DNA of 64,000 nucleotides, taken from NCBI GenBank assembly GCA_024195265.1, contig JAJLRJ010000014.1, positions 15,516,459 through 15,580,458 on the forward strand. The letters run 5' to 3'. Positions 11,301 to 21,236 of the stretch are shown here, in pieces (positions within the stretch are counted from its first letter, which is position 1; the number at the start of each line of letters is the position of its first letter). This DNA is from Dendrophyllia cribrosa. Its lineage: Eukaryota > Cnidaria > Anthozoa > Scleractinia > Dendrophylliidae. The notes beneath the pieces were generated by a model. It was not told where the DNA came from. It was given only the letters and a program-made list of their open reading frames with translations, and did not search any database. The translations under genes and the position numbers were made by a program.

Positions 11301-14300
11301 TCAGTATTGCACTGCGCATCCCTACTGCGCATAACACACGTAATTCGCAACATCGGCAGCATTAAAACATGGCTGCTTTTTTGGCCGGAAACCTCACCAG
11401 GCATAAAAATGGGCGCTTCATAAAATCATTAGTGAAAAAAAGAACTGAAATTTTGTTTCAAGATCTAGAGAGAAAAAGAAAATCAAACGACAGTGTAAAC
11501 GCCTGCAAGGCCTGCAAGCTCGTTAGAAAATACGACTGTCTTTTTCTCTCTAACGAGCATGGTGACCTATATTTTTTATTGCATCATTTTGATGTTAAAT
11601 TAATGCTTTTTAAGTTAAAAAAGTTAAAAAAAAATTCCTCGACAGGAAAAAAAGATATCGCTAAAAACGTTCTCAAATCAGTTACTCGTGGGAGCAAATT
11701 GATGACCTTGAAAACATGGACGCGAGGAATGTTTTGAGTCCGTGTCATTTGAGGATGTGTGACTTTTTATAACTTTTATTTCAAAGTGTTCCCATATGGT
11801 GGAGACTTTAACCTATCAAGTGTTTTTGAAGAACTGTAAACTTTGCTTTCACGGGTTACCGGGAAAAGAAACATGAACCGATCAAATAATGACGTGCGTG
11901 ATCGGTATTGCTATAGGCATAAATGGGGCAACAATGGTCCATCATATCTCTTTACCGAGCATGGTGACCTATCTTTCTTATTGAATTTTTCGAAACAACT
12001 TATGGTAGGGAGCTGTTAGGGAAAATTTTAAAAAAATCGTTCGACAACTTTTATTTCTGAGGAATCACCTTAAAGTCAGAAATCACCTTGAGAAAAAAGG
12101 GAGGAAGGCAGGTATTATAAGAGGAGCACTGGAGAGGAGAGGTATCGCACTCTCTCCTCAGGCTCCCACCAGTTTTTCTGTTTCTTTTGGGTCCCAGTCT
12201 TATCTGGAAGCTCATTCAGTTTTCTACTGCATCCTTACATAGTTTCTTAATTGGCTGCCTGGCTTCTCTGTTCCTATGGTTATTCCAGGCAGCCAGTACT
12301 CTATTTAAATTTCCAATTCTTTCCTTCAAATGTAAATTATTTTGCATGAGTACAAATGAAGGTTGTTATAATTGTTGTTCAAGCCTAAGCTGTTAGTTTT
12401 TTCTGTAGAAAACGACTTACATCTGATCCGTAAAGCTTGATTTCGTTGCTAAGCGATATTGCCGTTAAGCTGGTTGTGACAGTGGCAGTAAAGATCGAGA
12501 TGATCACAAGACCAATGAGAACCCAGATGAATGCAAATGTACGCGCCAGTACTGAGCGCGGGGCTCGGTCACCATAACTAAAAGGAAAGAAAAAGAGTGA
12601 TATGGAGATGTGAAAACAAAACTACACTGATCTGGCCAATCACAGCAAATGCAAAAATTCAATGAGCCAATCAGATTTCGACGCGAAAATCTGCTACGTA
12701 CCCCGCTACGAAGCGCGGGAAAACGCAAGAAATAGATACATTAATGTCTCTTACCCGACAGTAGTCATGGACACAAAGGCCCACCAAAAGCCTTCCCATG
12801 TTCCCTTGAAAAACGAGCGAGGGAACTCCTCTGGGTTCCAGTATGTGTCCTAGAAAAACACAAGATGAACATAACGTGAAAAACAGACAAAAGGAGATGA
12901 AGATAAAATGAAAAAGAGACAGAAGATGGCTATCATTTGAGTGGTCACACTTTCAGACTCGAAAGTTAGAACCACCTTGTACAGCACAACAAACAGTACC
13001 ACAGGAAGGTATAGTGTACTGCTCAATAACTTAATGAGATTTTTACTGAGATTATTAATGGTATAATGAGATAGAGCAGCTGGCGGGTGCTGCAGAACCT
13101 ATCGGTCCAATGCAGTTATATCCCGGCGACGGTACAAACAGAATTAGAGAGGCAGAATGAGAGTGTTGGCCTCAGCAGGATGCAGTCCGCAGACATCAAG
13201 TTTGGTCATGGCACCAACCAAAGCACACGAGGCAAAACAACAAGGATCATCATCCAGACGCTACTGGGAGTAATCTTCAAGAACACACTCAAGGGAGTAA
13301 TCTTCAAGAACACACTCAAGAAGGTGCTCATAGCGGGATGGTCATAGAACCTTTCCTGTGATGCGACAACGACAACGACAACAATAACTTAATGGTCACA
13401 CTCAAAAGTTTAAACCATGTACACATTACACATTTGAAGGTTTGAGTCTGGCAAGTTTTGACAAAATGCCATCATACTTACTAGGGCCCAGACCACTATT
13501 CCTGAGAGCGCGGCCATGATGAGCGTGAGCAGAAGCACTGGCCATCCCTGGAACACAGCCTCCATGACAGCCTGTGCGGCGTTGGATGAATCTTCCTTCT
13601 TCACGATGAACACGACCCCAGGGGACTCCACCACGGGATAGAATGGGTAAGTCTGGAAAGTCACGTCTTTCATCTCGCCATATATGGGCAAGCTCATCAA
13701 AGTGCCTTTGAAAAGAAAAGAGAACAAATAAGTGGCTGTTATTTTACATGTTTTTGAGGACCTTTATTTCTGGTCTTCGCTGCATGAAACAACTTGGATC
13801 ATTGCTGCTCCCCCCGGAGAAGGTGGTAGTCTCTTTTTGTATCTGGGTTCAGAGCCGCGGGGAGGGATGCTCCTCAGAACTTTTGGAAGGGGTATGCGGC
13901 TCTCTTACACATTTTTAAACCTAGACATACCATTTCCCTATCCATTTTAAAACCTGACCTCAGTCCAATTTCCAGCATTTTTTAAGGGACAATAGGAAAA
14001 CTCTATACCCATTTTGAGATCACAATTGTTATTTTCTCTGCCCATCTTCAGAAAAAAGGCTAAAAACCATAGTCTTTGGGGCTTTTATATCTGTATAGCT
14101 GTATACAGTGGAGTACCTGTATCGTATCGTACCGTATCGCATTGCATCGTATCGTGTTTTAACAAACGACCTCCAGGTTAAAAAAAGGTTAATTAAAGTG
14201 GCTCTGAACCCCTTTCCTAGAATTTTTTTAAACTTTGCAAAAAGTTGGATCTTAACATGCTGATTACAATTTCAAAATAAAAAAATTACAATAACCGAGT

Positions 14301-15612
14301 TCGTTTTTTAGTTATAAGCACTAAAATTAAGGGTATCTTTAACAGGTGATATTGTTGTTATGGTAACCTGTTACGTCATGACAATGATCATAACTTGTTC
14401 AACAATGACCGGGAATTTGTTTAATACCACTATTGTAGCATCAACTGATAAAGAATTGCAGTATTAATCCTTCAAAGTATAAATGATGGAGAATACAGGG
14501 CACTTTTGCGAGTCACCTAAAGGCGGGACTTAACCTGAACGCCATTTTCCCGCCACTTAACTTGGCTTTAACGAAAATATCTCGTTCATGTTTCAAGCAA
14601 TCCAAAAACTATATGCTCACCTCGTGAATCTATGTTATGGGGTATTTTGTAAATTTTTGGTGATTTTTGGGTATGTTTGGAAGGAAAAAGTTTTTCTCAA
14701 AGGATTTGTAAAAGTTAGAGAAATAAGAAATATTGAAGTCTACTAGCAACCTGAGGTGCTCTTGCGTGGGTATCAACTGTCTGTTGGTGTTCCAAAACTC
14801 ATTTTCTGTCTTCTATCCCTTCTTTAAACCTCTTGAAATTTAATTCAAATTTAAGTTGATTCCCGCCTTAAATCACTTGATCACCACACTACTAAGCTCA
14901 GTGCAATGCAAAAAAGCAATAACAACAACAACAACAACAACAACAATAATAATAATAATAATAGAATCATAACAGCCTGATGTGTACCGTTCATGTTAAT
15001 TTGTTTTTTGACGACTTCAGAGTCGTTGGAAGGCACCGCACTGTAGTTAAGCTTCACACACGATGGAACTTGGTTCTGATTATTCTGAGCGGGATCTTTG
15101 TCGCAGCATTCCTCCACGAGTCTTTTCAAAACCTGCGGGAAAATTCCACTGACAACCCCTTCTTTGTCCTTGTAGATGTAGGGTGGGATTTCCCACCAGT
15201 CTATCTTTATTGACAGGGGGCATCTGTTGTTCACTTGTGCTGCGCATTCCTCACTTGGCGCTGTTATATGAAAAAAGGAAATAAACAGGTCGACCAAAGA
15301 AAAACAAGAATGGGAGGGGCGGGGGGGGAGGGGATGGGGGAAGGAGGGGAGGGGGAGGGGGGGGGAGGGGGGAGGGGAGAGGGGGGGCGGGGAGGGTGGG
15401 GGGGAGGGTGGGGGAGGGTGGAGGTACCTGAGCCAGTGTCAATCCCATCATTTTGTATACTCACCACCAGGTCATCAGAACACTGAATTACTAAAATACC
15501 GTCATGCTGCATTAATTAAACACAAAAACAACATGTAAATATAAGGCGTGTAGAAAAGAGAGAGCGAGGGGCTAAAGCCCGACTTCCCACGACTTCCCCC
15601 TAGCCTCCTTCC

Positions 15613-15650
<38 letters not shown>

Positions 15651-17565
15651 CTCTCCTGGTGATATAACATGGAAATTAAGTAAGCAAAATTCTATTAGCG
15701 CATGCAAATTTATGCACGCATATGTTAGTTTATGTCGACGACTATATGGCTTTCAGACATAATTTTAAGCTTATGTTTCTCCGTAAAAGCACTCAAAACA
15801 CTCGGGAATCAATGCTGCAACGAGTTAAAGGCGCTACGAGTTCAATCTGTGTACAGCCTCTAGTTGGTATTTTTTGAATACTTGTTCATTTTTTATTCCT
15901 TTTTTTAACCGTACTGGTTTCTAATTTTCAATTGCATAAACCTTCGACAGTGTTGTTTTAATTCCGAGTAGTTCATTCTTCCCTTTGGCATTTTGAACTT
16001 CATAGAAGACTGAGAAATGACAGCAGTGACTTCCTCTGTTCAACAGTAATAACTTAAAACAGGAAAGCAAAGCCGTAATATATTATAACAGCCCGACATT
16101 ATTAAAAATTGGACACACACCGCTCGATTGCCAAACATCTTTTTATATAAAAAAAATCGCAATTTTTAACATTAAATATTTCCTCAAGTTTGAAGCAGAT
16201 CTCTACCAAACTTCATGTTTTTGTTATGGTTAATCTATTTATGGATCCTGTTTTTCAGTTTGTTCGATATTTTTCATATATTTGAAATCGTGACTCTGTT
16301 TCCAAAGCGGACTATTCAAAAGACCACTTACGCTATTTATAACCTGACCTAGAACATTCTAATGCCAACCATTTTACTAGTAAACTTGTTTTGTACAACA
16401 TACTGAAGTAAAGGACACTGAACATTGGATCGTAACGCATACTGATGAAAACCATTTTTAGACTTTTTTGGTCAGTGATTATTCCATGATTACGATTGGC
16501 ATTCTTTTTCAACTTTGCATGCCGATGAAGGAAGACTGACCAAAGTAGATGGAAGTTAGTTTGCCATGGAGTTATACACGAAAAATTTTCGCAGTATCCT
16601 ATTTTGAAAATGCAATGGAAAATAAACTTTAATGATCAAAGACTCTTAAACTTAACCGCAAGTTTTTATTTCATCAGCTCTTTTGTCAAAAATGTGTTTT
16701 CAAAATTTTACGAGTCTCGGGGAATAATAATCTTTGCCATTATAGTTAATTTTCAAAAGTTTTCGACTTGCAATGTCTTGAACCGGTAATTTGAAAGCGT
16801 GGATTTTAATATTGAACTATCAAAAAGCGGTGAAATAATTTTTTTGTCTCCGATGTTAATGCGGAAAATGTTAAGACAGTAATTTCCCGTTATGTATTTT
16901 TCTTGGGGATATTCTCAAAACCTCAAATATTAATTATTAAAAAGAAAACAGTATTTTCTAGAGACTTTGAGCAAGTTAGCTATAAGTCAGCAAAAATGAT
17001 TTCATTTCATGATTACTATGTTAGAAACAAAATTTGAAGTAGTCATTTGTGTTTTTCATGGACATTTATTAACGGCAACTGCCACATAACTCACGCAAAT
17101 GACCGAGAAGTCATGAGCTTATGTAAAAAAACAAAACAATGCGAGGCTTTTCGGCAAGAAATATATATTCCGCAAGCATTTAAGTTACCTACAATATCTA
17201 AGCCATTAGAATATATATGTCTGTATTATCCATCGCCCGTTTGTTAGACCATCTAACCGAGAACAAATAACTACGAAACGGTCAACTGACCAGCGAAGAA
17301 AACGACAAAATATATATGTGTATATATCATCGGCTCAACGCATAATAAAAACAGATAATATCTCTATCTTCGACACACTTCATTCAGATACATATAATGT
17401 AGTGTTACATGGTTATATTCCTACAAATAACCTCAATACGAAAACTTGTGTAATATTCTCACCGTTAGTAGCATTTGTAACATTTGAGCTCGCGACGGTT
17501 TCGACTCGGCTCAGAATAATGGCGCACACAATATGAAGTGATGCGGTCCAAGAAATGATTCTCAT
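8101..17565 (-). CDS. Glutamate-receptor-like channel with a potassium-channel pore (GluR0/AvGluR1-like)
   Basis: Ten exons join in phase apart from one junction: 17463-17565, 15428-15506, 14988-15260, 13482-13705, 12755-12849, 12421-12577, 11028-11091, 9732-10024, 8906-9080, 8101-8321. The product is about 560 residues. Order: signal peptide (1-25), ligand-binding lobe S1 (about 72-200), membrane helix (about 205-226), pore helix and filter TTVGYGDRAP (255-264), second helix (267-295), lobe S2 (about 310-430), third helix (455-477), short cytoplasmic tail. Inverted pore, split ligand domain and extra last helix are the ionotropic glutamate receptor plan. The filter is that of potassium channels, as in bacterial GluR0 and rotifer AvGluR1. 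Role inferred: ligand-gated, potassium-selective, hence hyperpolarising channel in the plasma membrane. There is no large amino-terminal domain. Exon 1 ends in phase 1 and exon 2 starts in phase 0, so a small exon is missing from the model or exon 1 uses a later donor. Confidence 0.85.
8512..8786 (-). mobile_element. Minisatellite B element, two units
   Basis: Flanked by AGAGTGCCCAAGATC and ATTGACTCTGGAGGTGAAAT. Lies in the last intron of KGluR. Confidence 0.65.
8906..9080 (-). CDS. KGluR exon 9: third membrane helix
   Basis: Acceptor tttcag, then DPEASAAVEKTNNLFDAESP, then the helix AIYTCIGLVALLTICGLIWE followed by a basic stop-transfer segment (RPRQPK). Eukaryotic receptors have this extra helix (M4); bacterial GluR0 does not. 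Donor ACTG|gtgagt. Confidence 0.8.
9192..9360. mobile_element. 169-bp foldback MITE in a KGluR intron
   Basis: ATTCGCCACTTTAGAAACGA at the left and its inverse at the right. Confidence 0.65.
9732..10024 (-). CDS. KGluR exon 8: ligand-binding lobe S2
   Basis: About 97 residues, including VGELKDAIIGVDSKVTGALL followed by DSYVAGYW. The hydrophobic-Leu-Asp pattern is the S2 ligand contact region of this fold (compare AxxxD in bacterial binding proteins). Later comes FAYGFVIAGAL, matching the YGIA(L/T) strand of animal receptors. Donor GAG|gtaggg, phase 0. Confidence 0.8.
10396..10626. mobile_element. MITE TTAAAAGGGCAGTATCACGA in a KGluR intron
   Basis: Inverted ends of 22 bp with one base difference. 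ATAAAT-like flanks. Confidence 0.65.
11028..11091 (-). CDS. KGluR exon 7: linker into lobe S2
   Basis: A 64-nt exon: acceptor attag, residues VVALSNTEEQRLGVRNNAKV, donor ACAG|gttcgt, phase 1. Fits both neighbours in phase. Confidence 0.75.
11289..12073. mobile_element. 785-bp non-autonomous DNA transposon with inverted ends TTAAGGTGATTCCTCAG
   Basis: A 17-bp perfect terminal inverted repeat bounds the segment. It lies in a KGluR intron and contains a 122-codon + strand open frame (11369-11737). Confidence 0.6.
11369..11737 (+). CDS. Small Lys-rich open frame inside the 785-bp transposon
   Basis: Starts MAAFLAGNLTRHKNGRFIKS and contains CKACK and long Lys runs. It could be a passenger gene fragment captured by the element or a relic of its own protein. 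No domain is recognised. It runs opposite to the host gene. Confidence 0.25.
   Translation: MAAFLAGNLTRHKNGRFIKSLVKKRTEILFQDLERKRKSNDSVNACKACKLVRKYDCLFLSNEHGDLYFLLHHFDVKLMLFKLKKLKKNSSTGKKDIAKNVLKSVTRGSKLMTLKTWTRGMF
12421..12577 (-). CDS. KGluR exon 6: rest of the filter and inner helix
   Basis: Starts with T completing Gly, then YGDRAPRSVLARTFAFIWVL and GLVIISIFTATVTTSLTAIS. The GYGDRxP pattern and the inner helix match potassium channels. The TATVTTSLT run sits where animal glutamate receptors have SYTANLAAF. Ends GAT|gtaagt, phase 0. Confidence 0.9.
12755..12849 (-). CDS. KGluR exon 5: pore helix and start of the selectivity filter
   Basis: Acceptor ttctag, then DTYWNPEEFPRSFFKGTWEG and FWWAFVSMTTV, with the donor GTCGG|gtaaga inside the first Gly codon of GYGD. 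The WWAFVSMTTVG string is the canonical pore helix plus filter of potassium channels. Confidence 0.9.
12932..13032 (-). repeat. Single array A unit in a KGluR intron
   Basis: One partial copy with the conserved core (AGACTCGAAAGTTAGAACCA). Confidence 0.6.
13482..13705 (-). CDS. KGluR exon 4: end of S1 and first membrane helix
   Basis: Contains YPFYPVVESPGVVFIVKKED, which aligns with the SKPFxxLGISIMIKK stretch of animal receptors, and then the helix GWPVLLLTLIMAALSGIVVW. It ends in CTA|gtaagt, phase 0. In my hand alignment the arginine that binds the ligand carboxylate in classical receptors is replaced by an acidic residue in YGEMKDVTF. Confidence 0.8.
14518..14876 (+). mobile_element. Dispersed element TAAAGGCGGG...CCCGCCTTAA in a KGluR intron
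   Basis: Same text, reversed, at 57.3-57.7 kb (for example CTGTTGGTGTT, ACGTTTCAAGCAATCC). Confidence 0.55.
14925..14962 (+). repeat. (CAA)n(TAA)n microsatellite just inside KGluR intron 3
   Basis: Extends the exon 3 frame artificially as poly-Leu on the - strand. Confidence 0.8.
14988..15260 (-). CDS. KGluR exon 3: ligand-binding lobe S1, first part
   Basis: Encodes about 91 residues with the periplasmic-binding-protein pattern IDWWEIPPYIYKDKEGVVSG, typical of the first strand and loop of SBP_bac_3/S1 lobes, followed by a CC pair and sequons NYS and NDS. The donor is AACG|gtacac. The frame stays open past the donor into a CAA/TTG microsatellite, so the open frame alone overstates the exon. 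Confidence 0.75.
15261..15427 (-). other. Intron 2 of KGluR made largely of a C-rich (G-rich on +) tract
   Basis: The 167-nt intron is dominated by a run of G blocks on the + strand (15302-15424), so the transcript carries C-rich pyrimidine. Splice sites at both ends are intact. G-quadruplex or i-motif formation and polypyrimidine-binding regulation are possible, but not shown. Confidence 0.6.
15428..15506 (-). CDS. KGluR exon 2: segment before lobe S1
   Basis: Acceptor atgcag, then HDGILVIQCSDDLVVSIQND, then donor CTCAG|gtacct. It joins exon 3 in phase 1 (G+CG gives Ala). An inner donor (CTGGTG|gtgagt) looks stronger by consensus, but it leaves the wrong phase for exon 3. The longer form is therefore preferred. 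Confidence 0.6.
15616..15647 (+). repeat. Poly-C run
   Basis: About 32 C, followed by a D-like fragment (GGTGATATAACATGGAAATT). Confidence 0.8.
15650..17460. other. KGluR first intron, AT-rich
   Basis: Should hold the small missing exon, if there is one. I saw no frame with both splice sites. Confidence 0.5.
17463..17565 (-). CDS. KGluR exon 1: start and signal peptide
   Basis: The ATG at 17565 opens a hydrophobic leader (MRIISWTASLHIVCAIILSR), followed by a Ser/Asn-rich segment with NVT and NAT glycosylation sequons, and then the donor AACG|gtgaga. This is a secretory signal exon on the same strand and in the right place for the receptor gene. It ends in phase 1, whereas exon 2 begins in phase 0. 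A weak alternative donor 21 nt further on (CAA|gttttc) would restore the phase. Confidence 0.6.
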
Positions 17566-18569
17566 TGCGACGGTAACGGGAACCCTCGTTTTGCGTTAGA
17601 AACGTTGAATTTCAAAGGATATAAAAACAAAAATGTATCTCGGCTTTATGAAAGCGACCGCGGAGACCTTCAAAGTTGGTCCTTATGCGAGACTTTGACA
17701 GGCACTGCGAAAATGCAAATTTATACGAATTCGAGTTGTCGTTTACGCCATGGAGATTAGAATCATTCATTATTAATAGTTGACACATGGAAAACCTGTT
17801 TAATTCCACAATATTCCCGTTTGGTTTATAGATCGATAAATTCTCCAATATGTTTTAAAAATATTTTCCAGTAAAATTTAGCAATGGAAAGGTTGAGTTT
17901 TTGAATTGGAAATATATATATATTTTTTGCGTTTTATTTATGCGCATGCGTAATGAGCCAAACGGCAGGTGCTGCATTCGGCTCCTTAGAGACGCATATA
18001 AACTGTAATTTTAGATCTAAAAACATACAAATGTAGCGATTGTTATTGGGAAACTCTTAAATAAACACGCTAACACATACTGGGAATAAAAAACAACGAA
18101 ACAATACAGAACGAATTGCTTCGGATCATCAGAAGTTCTTTTCATAAACATCTTCTCAATTAATTCATATTTTGAAACGAAATTGTTCAGAGAGTTCGAA
18201 CTGTTGCATTTAATTTACTATGGTTATGCAAGCTTTTATCTCCCTGAATCATTTGAAATGTAAAAAAGGTAGAATGTTACACAATCATCGGACAGAACAG
18301 AACGAGTATTACATGTAAGCCTCGCACCTGGCGAAGTATCAAATTAAAATGACAGAGCAAACTATATGTTTATATTCGCCAAAATAAACAAATGATTCGT
18401 ATCGCACAGCGGGTAAATTCTAATTTCGCCAGTCGCTTTTTATTTGTTTTGGGCCGAGAAAAGATTGGAAACGAGAGTAAAGTGAAGCGCGTGGGGTGTC
18501 ATGGGAAGGGACAAAGGGAAAACGGGAATACACTTTAGCTTATGACTTACTCTATAGTAAAACCTCGAC

Positions 18570-18800
18570 TTATGTAATACGATTCTAACTTTTGAGTCCA
18601 TTTATGAAATCCTAATGTGCAGCCATTCAAATAAAAGCTTTTGAACAGTGCTTTCTTGTGGTGCTGTTTATTATGTTGTACCGAGGTGGTTCTTACTTAG
18701 TGTGAATGAAATCCTAATGTGCAGCCATTCAAATGAAAGATATTGAGCAGTATTTTCTTGTGGTACTGTTTATGATGCTGTACAAGGTGGTTCTGCTTTA
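18570..18800 (+). repeat. Minisatellite array A, opposite orientation
   Basis: Two diverged units (TTTGAGTCCATTTATGAAAT and following). Confidence 0.7.
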
Positions 18801-19105
18801 TAAGGCAGTTCAGTCCCCGAAATGAACTCAAATCACCCATTTTTTTAAAACAATAAGGAAAAATTGACCAGGTATCGTCCGTAATGGTGTTAATTTGGCG
18901 CGCATGTTTATTGCAAGCGGCTTCAGATCAGCGTTAAAAAGCGGTTTAAAAGCAGTTTAAAAGTCATTTCAGTTTATGCTGTTTTTGAATCATTTTTAAT
19001 CTCCCGTCCCCTTTCAAATTTCAAATTGTAAAGTTTTTTTTACCTTACGAGTTATTTAGAAATATTGGATACTTGACAAATATAGTCGTTTCCGTACCGT
19101 TTATA

Positions 19106-19480
19106 TCAGCCTTGCTTTATTATCAAATCGTTTAAAAAGCGGGTATGGTTTGCTTGTAGTGACAACTGAAACAGGTTATTATAAGTAACATTCAGAGTTA
19201 TGGCTAAAACCACTGAAACGTATAGATAAGCAGCGAAGAGGACCGCCGAATGAAATTTATTCGTGTCAACAAATGTTAAGGATTTTAAAATTTGGATTAC
19301 AGAGTCAACCGGCTCCTTGAGGCACCTCGATATCACAGACTCTTCGTTATCAATATGGAACGAATGATGGACGTCCCGGCAAATAAGGTCAAGTTTTCTA
19401 AAAATCAGTCCCGCTTTTACGGCCGGACTTTCTCTATTACGGACACCAATAAAGTTTCTTAAAAATTCATCAAGCCTCAG
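19106..19480 (-). CDS. Unrecognised protein, last exon of 124 codons
   Basis: Acceptor gttatag at 19481-19487, then an open frame of 124 codons to TGA at 19106-19108, the second-longest frame in the non-repetitive part. It begins LRLDEFLRNFIGVRNRESPA, is rich in predicted helices, and has one hydrophobic segment (HSAVLFAAYLYVSVVLAITL) plus sequons NVT and NHT. A possible first exon is 20438-20449: a well-placed start (ACCATGG) giving MEWQ, then CAG|gtgtat, phase 0, which would make a protein of about 128 residues. I looked for Bcl-2-family signatures because of the size and helix pattern and found no NWGR, so no family is claimed. Array A lies in the intervening intron. Confidence 0.4.
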   Translation of the reverse strand: MRLDEFLRNFIGVRNRESPAVKAGLIFRKLDLICRDVHHSFHIDNEESVISRCLKEPVDSVIQILKSLTFVDTNKFHSAVLFAAYLYVSVVLAITLNVTYNNLFQLSLQANHTRFLNDLIIKQG

Positions 19481-19579
19481 CTATAACATTTGTCTTTAAT
19501 CTGTGACAAAGGCGGTAATCGTTCCAACGTTTAGTTTATAGCGGATGGCCCTAAACGATGACCACTAAATCGGAAACGG

Positions 19580-20240
19580 CTGTTGAGCAGTACATTTCTG
19601 TGGTGCCGTTGATATATGGTGGGTCAAAATTGTGAGCCCATGGATGAAATCGGCGGCCTGTGAATGTGTGACTATTCAAATGGAAGCTTGACTGAAGCTG
19701 TTGAGCAATACCTTGTGGCACTGTAAATTAAGTCTGTTACTGTAGATGATGGAACCGCAACCTGTGAACATTCAAAGCCAACTGCCTTGTAATGATTGGG
19801 AACCATGCATGTGGTGCTTACTAGTATGTTGTCAAAGCTTTGAGTTTATCAATGAAATTCTGGAGGTGTTGGATCATTCAAATGGAAGCTACTGAATAGT
19901 AATTTTGGTTTCGTTTATTCTACCGATACAAGGTAGTTTTAACTTTCGAGTCTGTGGATGAAATCCTAAAGTGTGAACATTCAAATGAAAGCTACTGAGC
20001 AGTACTTTCCTGTGGTACTGTTTATTATGCTGTGCAAGGTAGTTCTAACTTTTGAGTCTGTGGATGAAATCCTAAAGTGTGAACATTCAAATGAAAGCTA
20101 TTGAGCAGTACTTTCCTGTGGTGCTGTTTATCATGTTGTACAAGGTAGTTCTATATAACTTTTGAGTCTGTGGATGAAATCCTAAAGTGTGAAAGCTTTT
20201 GAGCAGCACTTTCCTGTGGGGTACTGTTTATTCTATTATA
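19580..20240 (+). repeat. Minisatellite array A, degenerate to well-kept
   Basis: Left units are badly decayed; the right ones (19935-20230) are close to consensus. Confidence 0.75.
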
Positions 20241-21236
20241 GATTGACTTGTGCCATACGCTCTACAGCTAAAGTCGGCGTGGCCATATAAATGACAGCTT
20301 AACGAAAAGTAGGTCCGCAGAAATTGTAAAATTTGCGCGTTATCATTGTTAGAAATCTATATGATTGAAGGTAACTGGGGGTTTATTTACAAAGTTAAGG
20401 AAAATTTTTAGGTACACCACGCGTGGCGTTATACACCTGCCACTCCATGGTCACCGCTGACTGGCTGAAACTTGAAAGTTTCGACAGCTTGCGTTTGCTT
20501 TTAATCGCATCAGCGGAGCGAAAATGGACAAATATTTAGAATTTCTCGTCTCCAAAATATCAAATCTTTCTCTAAATATATGAAAATGAAATCGATTTAT
20601 CTGTTTCTTGATTTTCGCTGATTTTGTATCCCACTAAGTTAAACAATTGGACCGCTAATTTTAACACGTAACATTTTCAAGTATCAAAACAATTACAATA
20701 CGGACTCGTGTCGACTCTTTTCAATGTCAACTTCATTGAACAGGATAATACTTTCTAGTTTTGGAAATTCATTAAGCCGTATCAAAATTTACGACCCATA
20801 AATTTACAGACTAGTAGTTTTGAATATTTTAAATGACATTTTCAATATTTGAGACAGCATTATCATGGACTCGGCTGTTAAATTAATGCGATTAAAAAAA
20901 CTTTCGGGAGAAGTGTTAAAGAAGCCACGAGTTCACTAGCTATTGTTTATCACAAGTTAAAAAGTTATATTTTTCAGGGCCACGCGAAACAAAATAATGT
21001 AATTTGTTTTTATACCCGAATAGGAAAATGGAAAATCAAATCCTTGTTCTGGTACCTGTCATGCTGGTGGCGGCAGTGTCATTTGAACACTTCGATGAAG
21101 TTTTTGTTTGTAAAAAAAAATTAAACGTTCTCCATTTCCTTTTATAGCATTTTGAAGAACGGAGATTTAAACAGAACATTCAGTGAGTGCAGGCCTGTAC
21201 TAAATTTTTGCTTTTGCTGTGTATTGCTGTCAATGG

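Noticed and set aside
13087..13347. 86-codon frame with a 27-bp internal duplication
   Set aside because: Lies in a receptor intron, two frames look equally coding-like, probably a decayed retroelement; too weak to call.
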